From Mangrovicoccus ximenensis (GTDB taxonomy: Bacteria > Pseudomonadota > Alphaproteobacteria > Rhodobacterales > Rhodobacteraceae): a DNA stretch of 64,000 nt. Shown here in pieces: positions 19,538 to 28,580 of this stretch. Position 1 is the stretch's first letter; each line of letters opens with the position of its first letter. A model generated the notes under the pieces. That model was given only the letters and a program-made list of their open reading frames with translations. It was not told the DNA's origin and did not search any database. The translations under genes and the position numbers were made by a program. Where the stretch lies: positions 402,542 through 466,541 of the forward strand of contig NZ_QBKZ01000001.1 in NCBI RefSeq assembly GCF_003056725.1, given 5' to 3'.

Positions 19538-19575
19538 CTGTCCCGACTCGGAAACCCCAGAGACGGAGCGGCGGA

Positions 19576-19842
19576 ATGGCGGACGGAGCCCGCAGCATCG
19601 AGGAATGGCGCGTCACCGGCATGGATTGCGGATCCTGCGCGGCGAAGGTGCGCGGCGCGGTCGAACGGCTGCCCGGCGTGTCCGGCGTCGAGGTGGCGCT
19701 GATGGCCGAACGGCTGCGGCTGGAACTTGACAGCGGCCAATCCAGCCGGGCCGAGGTGGAAACCGCGGTGCGCGCGGTGGGCTTCGGCATTTCGGCCCCG
19801 GACGGCCCGGCGGAACGCGCGAAGGGCGGATTTGTCCTGCCG
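19576..19842 (+). pseudogene. zntA: Zn/Cd/Pb P-type ATPase, N-terminal metal-binding fragment
   Basis: The first 88 or so residues of a heavy-metal P1B ATPase. One HMA domain is visible with the metal site GMDCGSCAAKVRGAVERLPG (MxCxxC, about residues 14-21). A linker ending KGGFVLPE precedes the expected first membrane helix. After about 19842 the reading frame enters the antisense of an aminotransferase gene. All membrane segments and the phosphorylation site are gone. Together with the divergent MerR domain and 19-base-spacer promoter it is the remnant of a zinc/cadmium/lead export locus. Confidence 0.85.
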
Positions 19843-20952
19843 GAGGCGGCGCAGGCGGCGCGTGGCCTCGGCGGCCGCGGCCTCGCTGCCGATCAGCACC
19901 GGCACGATATGCACCTCGCTGCCGAGCGTGTCATAGCCGAGCGCCCGGACCTCGCGGCGGAAATAGGCGGCGTTCTCCAGCGCCTTCTCGCGGCGCCAGG
20001 GCTCGCGCTCGGCAATGTCGATGGATTCCGCCACCCCCGCCGCTATGGCGGGCGGCAGCGGCGCCGAGAAGATGTAGGTCCGCGCCGAGATGCGCAGGAA
20101 GTCGATCAGCCCGCGATCGCCCGCCACATAGCCGCCGACCCCGCCGAAGGCCTTGGTGAAGGTCCCCATCTGCAGGTCGATCTCGGCGGGCGGCACGCCC
20201 AGATGCTCGAGGCTGCCGCGCCCGCCCGCGCCGAGCATTCCGACGCCATGGGCGTCGTCGATCATCAGCACCGCGTCGTGTCGGCGCGCCAGCCGGGCCA
20301 GTTCGGGTACCGGGGCGATGTCGCCGTCCATGCTGAAGACACCGTCGCTGACGATGAATTTCGAGCGCGCGGCCGAGGCGTCGAGCCGTGCCGCGAGCCC
20401 GGCCATGTCCTTGTGGGCATAGCGGCTGACTTCGGCGGCGGCGAGCCGCACGCCGTCGACCACGCTGGCGTGGTTCAGCTCCTCGCTGAAGATTTCCCAG
20501 GAGGGGCCGGCGGTCCCGGGCTGCGGCGGGGCGAGCGTCCGGACCTGGTCGATCTGCATGTAGCGGTCGAGCTTCATCAGCGCCGGGATCACGCCGACAT
20601 TGGCCATGTAGCCCGCGGCGAAGCAGATCGCGTCCTCCTGGCCGAGGAAATCGGCGATGCGGTGTTCCAGCGCGCGGTGGACGTCGATATTGGCCGCCAT
20701 CTGGCGCGAGCCGCCCGAACCCAGCCCGTAGCGCTCCAGCGCCTTGGCGGCGGCGGCGCGGACTTCGGGGTGGTTCGACAGGCCGAGCAGGTTGTTCGAG
20801 CAGAACAGCAGGTGGTCGCGCCCGTCGACCCAGACCACCGGCTCGGTGGTGGCGCTGTTGACGATCGGGTTCTGCGGATAGAGCCCGGAGTCCCGCACGG
20901 CGCGGACGAACTCCTTGATGCGCCTTGCCGGGGAATGTTCGGTTGCAGTCAT
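19843..20952 (-). pseudogene. Alpha-oxoamine synthase-like PLP enzyme, C-terminally truncated
   Basis: A fold-type I PLP enzyme resembling 2-amino-3-oxobutyrate CoA ligase and 8-amino-7-oxononanoate synthase. It runs from ATG 20952 (MTATEHSPARRIKEFVRAVR) for about 370 residues. FCSNNLLGLSNHPEV, LGSGGSRQMAANIDVHRALE and MIDDAHGVGMLGAGGRGS (PLP aspartate) are visible, as is the PLP lysine in TFTKAFGGVGGYVAG. The family continues about 40-60 residues after VLIGSEAAAAEATRRLR; here the frame runs into the zntA stub near 19842. An earlier GTG at 20955 is possible. An additional PQPGTAGPSWEI insertion around residue 140 is unusual. Substrate is unknown. Confidence 0.82.
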
Positions 20953-20955
20953 CAC

Positions 20956-21929
20956 GGCCTCCCTCCGCGCGGCCCGCCGGTCGCAGGGCCGATGCGCCGA
21001 CCATGCTAGGCCGGGCAGCCGGGCGTGCCTTGACCTGTGTCAGGCAGGCCCCGGGGCCTGCCGATGCCGCGCTCCGTCCGGGCCGCATCCGCCCCCCGTG
21101 AACAGCGACCGGACGTTCCATCCTGCGGCGGGGCCCCGGACCGGGGCGCGGAGGACCCTGCCTGCAGAGCTGCGGTACCAGCCGCCGGAAGGATCGCCGC
21201 CGCGGAGGCCAGCGGAACAGCGGATCCGGCGCGCCGCAGCCGGGCGGCATCTGTCGACGGGTCCGGACAACTCGAAGCGCGGCACGGAACGGCGTCCGGT
21301 TGGAAACTTCGGGACCCGTTGTTTCCGCCGATCCGGGCGAATGATTTGGCCAGTCCCGACGGAGGACCGCATCTTGGCAGCCGGCCATCGCCCGAAGATG
21401 CCGGCCGTCTGGCGCAACTCCGGCCAAGCGCGCTGCTGCATGACCGCCAGCCGGCGCATCCGGCCCGAGTTGCCGGCAATTTCGGCCAGGCCGAAAGTGG
21501 CCTCCGCGCGGGCCGGGCCGATCCTCCGGACGGCCAAGCTCCTCCGATCCTGCCATCGGACGGAGACAGCCGCGACCGGCAACCGCAACCGGGAGCCCCC
21601 GGGCGCCCGAAAGGTCCTGCCCTGCACCAGATTGCCTTCCAGCTTCCGGCGAGCCGCCTCGCCGCGGATCATGCCAGCCGCGGTCAGCTGCTTTCCGCCA
21701 TCCGGCAGGCCATGCCTGCGCAAGCCTCCTGCCCGGCCTCCGACGTTTCCGCCAACCCTCCGCGCAGGAGCGGCATGCGGCAAGGCATCGGCGATGCCCT
21801 GGCGCCCCGGATGGCCGGAGCGGACCCTCTCCGCCATCGGGATTTTTCATGATACCGAATCGTACTATTTAGGGCATATCGGTATGGAATCGGCCATACA
21901 GGCTGCATCCCCCCTTCGAGAGAGGTTCC
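20956..21929. other. No convincing gene (974 bases), possibly eroded DNA
   Basis: Reading frames of up to about 270 codons exist on both strands but have the arginine/proline/alanine composition expected of non-coding GC-rich DNA, and I recognise no family. Given IS30, IS110 and IS3 debris elsewhere, an eroded mobile element is plausible but not shown. The last 80 bases are AT-richer and hold an inverted repeat in front of the transporter start. Confidence 0.4.
21852..21885. promoter_or_regulatory. Inverted repeat upstream of the DMT-family transporter
   Basis: Perfect seven-base arms ATACCGA (21852-21858) and TCGGTAT (21879-21885) flank 20 AT-richer bases, 45 bases before the transporter ATG. 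It could be a dimeric regulator site overlapping a promoter; no regulator is identified. Confidence 0.4.
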
Positions 21930-22220
21930 ATGACACTTCCGCCCAAGACCGCGGCCGCCGCCGCCACCATATTGTGGGGCTTCACCTACATCCTCACCAC
22001 CACCATGCTGCCCGCCAATCCCTGGTTCATCGCCGCGGTGCGGGCGATCGGCGGCGGGCTGCCGCTGCTCCTGCTGGCGCGCGACCTGCCGCCGCCCGGC
22101 TGGTGGGGCAAGCTCGTCATTCTCGGCACGCTGAACAACGGCCTGTTCTTCGGCCTGCTCTTCGTCGCCGCGATCCGCCTGCCGGGCGGCGTGGCCGCGA
22201 CCTTCCAGGCGCTGGGGCCC
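21930..22220 (+). pseudogene. EamA/DMT-family transporter, N-terminal fragment
   Basis: The first 97 residues of a drug/metabolite transporter: MTLPPKTAAAAATILWGFTY (with the typical WG in helix 1), ANPWFIAAVRAIGGGLPLLL, and LNNGLFFGLLFVAAIRLPGG then VAATFQALGP. EamA proteins have about ten helices and 290 residues. Here homology ends abruptly after the third helix near 22220 and the frame continues as unrelated sequence to 22310. ATG 21930 follows GAGAGAGG. It is non-functional as it stands. Bases 22221-22419 hold no gene. Confidence 0.85.
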
Positions 22221-22419
22221 GGGCGGCGCTGGCCGTCTCCTCCGGACAGCCGGCCTCGGGCAATGCGGAGCCGGGGCACGGCCCCGTCCGGGAAAGCCGG
22301 CGGCCGGTGAGCCGGCCTCTGTGGCCCGGCTGCTTGCGCGTCCGCCGTTTCCGTTTCGCCGGATCGGATTGCCATCTTGGGTTGTGAGGGCTCGGGCGGA
22401 TTCGATCTTGGAGGGCGCG

Positions 22420-23361
22420 ATGGCCAGCTATCGCATTGCGGTGCCGGGCGGCGGATCGGCTGGGCTTTTGCCTGGCGGCGAATTTTCCCTGGCCGGGGCG
22501 GAGGTCACGTCGCTGGTGCGCGGCGGCAGCGTGGCGAACGGCCTCGCGGTATCGGGCCTGCTCGGCGGGCATCGCATCCCGCCGGGCGCGATCCGCGTTG
22601 CGGAGTCCGGCGCGCCGGATGCCGAGACCCTGTCCTGCGGCATGCTGCCGGTCGCGGCCAAGGCCCATGATCTTGCCGCGGCGCTCCGGCCCGATGCCGG
22701 GCGGTTCGGCGGGCGGAGTTCGGTGCTTCTGCTGCAGAACGGGCTTGGCACGGCGGAGCTGGCCCGCAGCATTCTGGGCGGAACCGTTGCAATCTACCCG
22801 GCCGAGATGATGATCGGCATGGCCCGCCGCGGTCCTGCGGAGGCGGAGGTGAGGACGCATGCCGGTCCGCTCCGTTGCGGAGCGGGCTCGGAGACGGCGA
22901 GGCGCCGCTCGCGGCTTTTCCCGAGCTGGCCAGTTCGGGCTTCCTTCCGGTCGCGCAGGATCCGGCAGTCGGCGAGACCATTTTCTTCAAGGTGCTGTTC
23001 AACAGCTGCATGAACCCGACCGGTGCGCTGACCGGCCTGAGCTATGGCGGAGTTCTGGAGACCCCGCAGTCCCGCCGGCTGATCGCCGATCTTGCCCCAG
23101 GAGGCGCTGGCGGTCTTCGCGGCACGGGCCTACCGCCCGGAAGACAGCGGGCGCGCCCATGTCGACGGAACGCTGAGCCGCATCATCTTTCCCGGGGCCG
23201 ACGGACACCAGCCTTCGATGCTCCGGGCCATCGAGGCCGGGCGGCGGACCGGGATCGATTTCCTGAACGGCGCGATCGCGGAGATGGCGAGGACGTCGGG
23301 GGTTTCCGCCCCCAAGCACGAGGCCGTCACCAACCTCATCCATTCGCGCGAGGCGCTGCGG
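22420..23361 (+). pseudogene. Ketopantoate reductase family (ApbA/PanE) pseudogene with two frameshifts
   Basis: Reads as a ketopantoate-reductase-type NADPH oxidoreductase in three pieces. Piece one (frame of 22420) has MASYRIAVPGGGSAGLLPGG, where the family normally shows GxGxxG, and LLLQNGLGTAELARSILGGT. Piece two (shifted near 22870) has VGETIFFKVLFNSCMNPTGA and LTGLSYGGVLE. Piece three (shifted back near 23095) has GRRTGIDFLNGAIAEMART and APKHEAVTNLIHSREAL. The dinucleotide-binding motif looks altered (GGGSAG, then LLPGG). The normal stop is missing and the frame runs on past 23361. It is a decayed or error-containing gene of about 310 codons. Confidence 0.8.
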
Positions 23362-23572
23362 GCGTGCCCCCGGCCTTGCGCAAGGCTGCGGTCCCGGAGG
23401 CGGGGGCCGCAGGTGCGAATGCGGCGCGCGGCGGTCCAGCAAGCGTGCCGGGCCAGGGCAAGGCGTCCGTTTCGGGCTTTGCGGTCCTCCGGACTGCCGG
23501 TACGCCTCCGGTGCTGCAGTTCCGCGCGACGGGAAAGGTGCCCCGGAACCGCCGGTCCCGGGGCACGGGGGA

Positions 23573-24202
23573 TCATGCGGGCAGCATGGCGATCTCCGAG
23601 GCGCGCTGCAGGGCCCGCGCCTGGTCTCCGGCCGGATCCGCGGTCATCAGCGACGGCTGGAACCGCACGGTTTCGACCTCGGTCACGCCGATGAAATCGA
23701 GCCACCATCCGAGATAGGACGAGTGGTGGTCGGTGCCGTATTTTGCCGGTGCGCCGGGGGCAAAGACCCCAGCCGTGTAGAAGACACGCGCCGTCTTGCC
23801 GGTCAGCAATCCGCGGTATCCCTCCTGCGGATCGAAGCCGAACAGCAGCCCCGGCTGGGTGACGATGTCGATATACTGCTTCAGCTTGTAGGGAATGCCG
23901 CCATTCCACATCGGCACCGACAGCACGTATTCGTCCGCGGCGGCGAAGCGGTCGGCGATGGCGACGACCTCGTCCCAGGCGCTCCGGCGCGGCGCGTCCA
24001 TTTCGCCCTGGCCGAAGAAGGTCATCTTGGCGGCTGCCTTGTCGCCGTCGAATTCCGGCAGGGTCTCCTGCCACAGGTCCAGCCGGTCGATCGCGACATC
24101 GGGCTCCGCGGCGCGGCGCGCGCCGAGATAGGCATCGGCCAGCTTGCCGGACTGGGAGGCCGCGCCTCGGGGGGAGGCGGCGATGTAGAGGATCTTCTGC
24201 AT
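23573..24202 (-). CDS. azoR: FMN-dependent NADH-azoreductase / NAD(P)H quinone oxidoreductase
   Basis: A 209-residue flavodoxin-like oxidoreductase that transfers two electrons from NAD(P)H to quinones or azo compounds. It starts MQKILYIAASPRGAASQSGK, whose SPRG...S loop binds the FMN phosphate. PMWNGGIPYKLKQYIDIV is the conserved P-M-(W/Y)-N segment around the flavin. GKTARVFYTAGVFAPG and the C-terminal VTEVETVRFQPSLM also match AzoR. ATG 24202 follows a GGAAAGGA tract. It is transcribed divergently from the CGNR-type regulator at 24488 with an AT-rich region between, suggesting that regulator may control it. It looks intact. Confidence 0.9.
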   Translation of the reverse strand: MQKILYIAASPRGAASQSGKLADAYLGARRAAEPDVAIDRLDLWQETLPEFDGDKAAAKMTFFGQGEMDAPRRSAWDEVVAIADRFAAADEYVLSVPMWNGGIPYKLKQYIDIVTQPGLLFGFDPQEGYRGLLTGKTARVFYTAGVFAPGAPAKYGTDHHSSYLGWWLDFIGVTEVETVRFQPSLMTADPAGDQARALQRASEIAMLPA

Positions 24203-24487
24203 TCTGTCGTTCCTTTCCGAAAAGAGTGGTCCGGCGCGGGCATGCCGCCGGGCCAGGCGGTCCGGCTGGGGATCGTCCGGGCGGTCCGGCGCGCCGCGGG
24301 CGGCCCTGAATGTGGTGGTTGCTTCCGGGATAACCGGTGAAATGCCTGTTTGGCAGGTGATTGAGTAACCGCTCAAAATATACTTAGCCAGTTACTTTAA
24401 CGTGACCGCAAGAAACGTCCCGTGACTCGCGAAGCGGTCTTTCAAGGGTTAGTCTGGCAAGGTTGCGCCCCCTGCTTTCCCGCCCGG

Positions 24488-24858
24488 ATGGATCAGATGC
24501 CCCGCGAAGCCAGACCTGCCCCTTTCTTCGTCGGGGAAAGCCCCGCCCTGGATTTCCTCAACTCCGTGGCAACGCCGCGCGCCGTCCGGTTCGACTGGCT
24601 GGAGACCGGGGCGGACCTGCTGGATTGGATGGTCGCGGCAGGACTGGCCGCCGAAGCGGAAGTGGCCCCGTTCCGCGGCAGCGGCGCGCGGGACGCGCTG
24701 GAGCGCGCGCGCTGCGAGGCCGTGCAGTTCCGCGCTTCCTTCAGGTCCTTCATCGAAGAGCGCAGCGGGACGGAGCTGACGCAGGCCGACCACCCGGTCC
24801 TCGGAGAGATCAACCGGCACCTGGCCCGCGCCCGCCGCTACCTGCAGCTCGAGGCCAC
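24488..24858 (+). pseudogene. CGNR/ABATE-type transcription regulator, N-terminal fragment
   Basis: About 123 residues matching the ABATE domain of CGNR zinc-finger proteins: FFVGESPALDFLNSVATP, FDWLETGADLLDWMVAAGL, then REINRHLARARRYLQLEA-like sequence (here LGEINRHLARARRYLQLEAT). The C-terminal CGNR zinc finger is missing, because at about 24858 the frame enters the antisense of tssF. A GTG at 24422 could extend the N-terminus by 22 residues, but the family starts near the ATG chosen. It is divergent from azoR, a common placement for a local regulator. Confidence 0.8.
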
Positions 24859-25323
24859 CAGCGCGCCGCGGCCCTCGACATACTCGGCCTCGGCGATGCG
24901 CACCGGCCAGAGCGTCACGTCATGGGCGGTGCGGAACTCGCAGCGCGTCGAAGCCCCCTCGGCCGGGAGCGCGTTGAGCCGCGTGCCGCGCGCCAGCAGA
25001 TGTCCGTCGGCCAGCGCGGCATTCTCCATGTCGGGCACGAATTGCGCCACGGCCATCGACGGCACCGGCGCCAGGAATTGCGGATAGACGATCTCGAAGA
25101 GATGGCTGGCAAAGGCCGGGTATTGCAGCTCCAGCTCCAGCTGGACCCGCGCGGCCAGGAAGGCCGAGCCCTCGAGCAGCCGCTCGACATAGGGGTCGAG
25201 CACCTCGGTGCCCTCCATCCCCAGCCGGCCGGCGATCTTCGGATAGGCCTCGGCGAATTCGGCGCCCATCCTGCGCAGATAGGACAGCTCGGCTTCGTAA
25301 TGGCGCAGCAACCGGGTATCCAT
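24859..25323 (-). pseudogene. tssF: Type VI secretion baseplate protein TssF, N-terminal fragment
   Basis: The first 155 or so residues of TssF (VasA/ImpG): MDTRLLRHYEAELSYLRRMG and EFAEAYPKIAGRLGMEGTEV are the diagnostic start, followed by DPYVERLLEGSAFLAARVQL. The sequence LAPVPSMAVAQFVPD also fits. TssF is normally about 600 residues and forms the wedge of the T6SS baseplate with TssK/E/G. The rest is missing beyond about 24858, where a CGNR regulator fragment begins on the other strand. ATG 25323 is six bases after the tssE stop, the normal E-F order. Confidence 0.9.
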
Positions 25324-25329
25324 CGCGGC

Positions 25330-25812
25330 TCAGCCCACCACGTCGAGATTGAGCGCGCCGGTGGTCAGGTCGACCTCGGAGCGCAGGTAGAGGCTCTGCG
25401 GCACCGGCTGCGCCCACATGTCGGCGCGGATGTCGTAGCTGATCACCGTGACGCGGGCATGTTCCTCGCTGCGCAGCTCCACCGACAGGGACGAGGGGTC
25501 GATGCGCGGCTCGAACGCGGCGATCGCCTCCCGGATGGCGTCGCGGATCAGGCTGGCGCGGGTCTTGACCGAAAACGCGCCCGCCACGTCCGACACGCCG
25601 TAATTCAGCACCGAGGCCGCCGCCTCGGGCCAGTCGGCGGCGTCGATCCGGTCCTCGAGGTTGCAGGTGTTCAGGAGCCAGCCCAGATCGCGCTGCAGGA
25701 TGTCGCGCAGCCGCCGCGCATCGATTGTCCGCGCGCCGCGCGGCTCGGTCCGCTCGCCCGGCGCGTCATCGGTCAGCCGGTCGAGCAGCGAGGGCTGCAG
25801 GCGGTCCTGGAG
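25330..25812 (-). pseudogene. tssE: Type VI secretion baseplate protein TssE (gp25-like), start lost
   Basis: About 160 residues of the gp25-like TssE: LQPSLLDRLTDDAPG, RRLRDILQRDLGWLLNTCNL, VLNYGVSDVAGAFSVKTRAS and the C-terminal SLYLRSEVDLTTGALNLDVV. The protein is nearly full length; only the initiating residues seem lost, because just before LQPSLLDRL the sequence switches to the C-terminal part of priA in another frame. A CTGCAG occurs at both sides of the joint (about 25797-25824), so a short shared sequence may have mediated it. TssE needs TssF and the rest of the T6SS, which are absent from this window. Confidence 0.87.
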
Positions 25813-25815
25813 TGC

Positions 25816-27908
25816 TGCAGCGGCGCGGCCTTGTCGGCCTTGACCAGGAGCCGCACCCTGTGGCGGCCGCGGATCCGCGCGATCGGCGCCGGGGCCGGGC
25901 CGTAGACCTCGGCGCCGATCTCCTTCAGCGGCCCGGCATTGCGCGCCAGCGCCTGGCCGAAATCGAAGACCTGCGCCACGTCGGGCGAGCTGAGGATGAT
26001 CCCGGCCATCCGCCCGAAAGGCGGCATCGAGATCCAGCGGCGGCCTTCCGCCTCGGCCCTCCAGAACGCCTCCTCGTCGCCCGACAGGATCGCCCGGATC
26101 ACCGGATGCTCGGGTTCGTGCGACTGCAGCAGCGCCAGCCCGGGCTTCTCGGCGCGGCCCGCGCGCCCCGCCACCTGCCGCATCTGCTGGAAAGTCCGTT
26201 CGGCGGCGCGCAGATCCGAGCCCTTCAGCCCCAGATCGGCATCGATCACGCCGACCAGCGTCAGGTTGGGGAAGTTGTGGCCCTTCGACACCAGCTGCGT
26301 GCCGATGATGATCTCGGCATCGCCGGCCGCGATCTCCTCGATCCGCTCCTTCAGCTCGCGCGCCGAGGCGAAGAGGTCCGAAGACAGCACCGCGAGCTTC
26401 GCCTCGGGGAAGAGCGCCTGCGCCTCCTCGGCGAGCCGCTCGACGCCCGGGCCGATCGGGGCGAGCTTGTCCGCTGCGTCGCATTTCGGGCAGGTCTCGG
26501 GCTTCGGGATCGACAGCCCGCATTGATGGCAGATCAGCCGCTTCTGGAAGCGGTGCTCGACCAGCCGCGCGTCGCAATGCGGACAGCCGATCTGGTCGCC
26601 GCAGGCGCGGCAGACCGTGACCGGCGCATAGCCGCGGCGGTTGAGAAAGAAGAGCACCTGCTCGCCGCGCGCCAGCCTGGCCTCGGCCGCGCGCTGCAGC
26701 GTCGGCGAGATCCAGCGGTTCGAGGGCAGGCTCTCGCGGCGCATGTCGATGGCGCGCATCTCGGGCAGCACCGAAGGACCGAAGCGCGACACAAGGTCGA
26801 GGCGGCGGTACTTGCCCTGTTCGGCATTGACCCAGGTTTCCAGGCTGGGCGTCGCCGAGGCCAGAACGACCTGTGCCTTGCAGAGCGAGGCGCGCAGCAC
26901 CGCCATGTCGCGGGCGTTGTAGAGGACGCCGTCCTCCTGCTTGTAGGAGGTGTCGTGTTCCTCGTCGACGACGATCAGCCCGAGATCGCGATAGGGCAGG
27001 AACAGCGCCGAGCGCGCGCCGATCACCATCTGCGCCTCGCCGGTCGCGGCCATGCGCCAGCAGCGGCGGCGCTCGGTCATGGTAACGCCGTGATGCCATT
27101 CGGCGGGTTTCGCGCCGAAGCGCTTCTCCACCCGGGTCAGGAACTCGGCGGTCAGCGCGATTTCCGGCAGCAGCACCAGCGCCTGGCGTCCCTGGGCGAG
27201 GCAGGCGGCGACGGCTTCGAGATAGACCTCGGTCTTGCCCGAGCCGGTGACGCCCTTCAGCATCGTCGTGCCGTAGCGCCCCGAGCGGATCGCCTCGGCC
27301 AGCGCTTCGGAGGCGCTGCGCTGGTCCTCGGTCAGCGCCTTGCCGGGCAGCGCCGGGTCGAGGGCCGGATAGGGCGTGTCGCGCGGCGCCTCGATCTCGG
27401 CGACCGCGCCCTGTTCGACCAGCCCCTTGATCACCGAAGACGAGGTGCCCGCCTCGTCCGACAGCTCCTTCATCGTCACCGGCTGGCCGCCGAATCCGTC
27501 GAGCGCGTCGAGCACCCTTGCGCGGGCCTCGGTCATCCGCGCAGGCTCTTCGGCGCCGCGGATGTAGAGCGTCTTCATCGATGGCGGGTCGGTCAGGCCG
27601 GGCGCGCGGGCGGCGAGGCGCAGCATGGCGGGCCAGGGGGTCAGCGTGTAGTCGGCGGCGCGGATCAGGAATTCCTGCATCTCCCCGCGCATCGGCGGCA
27701 CGTCGAGCACGCGATAGGCGGCGCGCAGCTTCGATTCCTCGAAATCGCCGCCGCCCTCGCCCCAGACCACCCCCAATATCTTGCGCGGGCCGAGCGGAAC
27801 TTCGACGAAATCCCCCGTCCGGCAGCCGCCTTCGGGCGCCTTGTAGTCAAGGAGCCGGTCGAGCGGCTGGGTGGTGAGGACGGAAATGCGCGCGCCTGCT
27901 GGGAACAA
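25816..27908 (-). pseudogene. priA: Primosomal replication helicase PriA, truncated at the C-terminus
   Basis: PriA restarts stalled forks by loading the primosome. From ATG 27908 about 697 residues are readable. They include the N-terminal DNA-binding domain (LTTQPLDRLLDYKAPEG), Walker A KGVTGSGKTEVYLEAVA, the DEEH box IVVDEEHDTSYKQEDG, and zinc-binding cysteine pairs CRACGDQIGCPHC and CHQCG...CPKC. Helicase motifs LSSDLFASARELKER, TQLVSKGHNFPN and QVAGRAGRAEKPG are also present. After RHRVRLLVKADKAAPLQ the last 30-40 residues are replaced by the out-of-frame TssE joint. The loss affects the C-terminal domain. An intact gene would be expected in a healthy cell, which makes this joint especially suspicious. 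Confidence 0.93.
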
Positions 27909-27991
27909 GGGGGATCCTGCCGGTCTCGTGTGTCAGGCCCGAGCCGTAGCGGAGGAAGCGGGCCGAGGGCAAGGGCCGGAGCCGCGCGGCG

Positions 27992-28163
27992 TCAATGTGC
28001 CGAGGAGAGCTTCATCAGCACGAGGCCGCTGGCGATCAGCGCGGCGGCGGCCAGCCGCAGCGGCGTCAGCGCCTCGCTGAGCAGCAGGATGCCGGCGAGG
28101 AAGGCGCCGAGCGCGTGCGCAGCCTGCCGCTCGGCACCGCCTACATGGTCTGGACCGGGATCG
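27992..28163. pseudogene. SMR multidrug-efflux (EmrE/SugE-type) remnant with an internal inverted piece
   Basis: On the minus strand, 28110 to 27992 encodes the last helix region of a small multidrug resistance protein: GAFLAGILLLSEALTPLRLA, then ALIASGLVLMKLSSAH and stop. Directly next to it, on the plus strand, about 28114-28162 encodes the preceding part of the same family: RSLPLGTAYMVWTGIG. In SMR proteins these two pieces are consecutive (…SLPLGTAYxVWTGIGxxGAFLxGILLF…). Flipping the 50-base segment would rejoin them. The N-terminal 50 residues are missing beyond 28163, where sequence leading to fdhD begins. Confidence 0.75.
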
Positions 28164-28202
28164 GCAGGCCGCCAAATCGCGCCGGATCCTTCCGGCGGCG
28201 GA

Positions 28203-28580
28203 ATGACCATGAAGCCGGCGCGCAGCCTTCCCGGATGCGCCCTGCGCGGCAACGGCCAGGCCGAGATCACCCGGAGCCTGCCCGAGGAGACCCCCGTCGC
28301 GATCACGTTCGACGGGGCGACCCAGGCCGTGATGATGGCGACGCCCTCGGATATCGAGGATTTCGCCATCGGTTTCGCGCTCAGCGAAGGCATCCTGCAG
28401 GGGCTGGCGGACATCGCCAGCTTCGAGGTGCTGGAGCACGAGACCGGCATCGAGGCGCGGTTCTGGCTCGCCGCCGACCGCTCCGCCGAGGTAAAGGCGC
28501 GGCGCCGGGCGATGCTCGGCCCGGTCGGCTGCGGCCTCTGCGGCATCGACAGCCTCGACCAGGCGCTGCGCCCCCTGCCC
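28203..28580 (+). pseudogene. fdhD: Formate dehydrogenase accessory protein FdhD, N-terminal part, in frame with a P-type ATPase
   Basis: FdhD is a sulfurtransferase that passes sulfur from IscS to the molybdenum cofactor of formate dehydrogenase. The first 126 residues are readable from ATG 28203: ITRSLPEETPVAITFDGATQ, MATPSDIEDFAIGFALSEG and the active-site loop VGCGLCGIDSLDQAL (CxxC at residues 110-113). The remaining half of FdhD is absent. Around base 28580 the same frame continues into a P-type ATPase, so the open frame is 28203-31229. No formate dehydrogenase gene is near. Confidence 0.87.
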
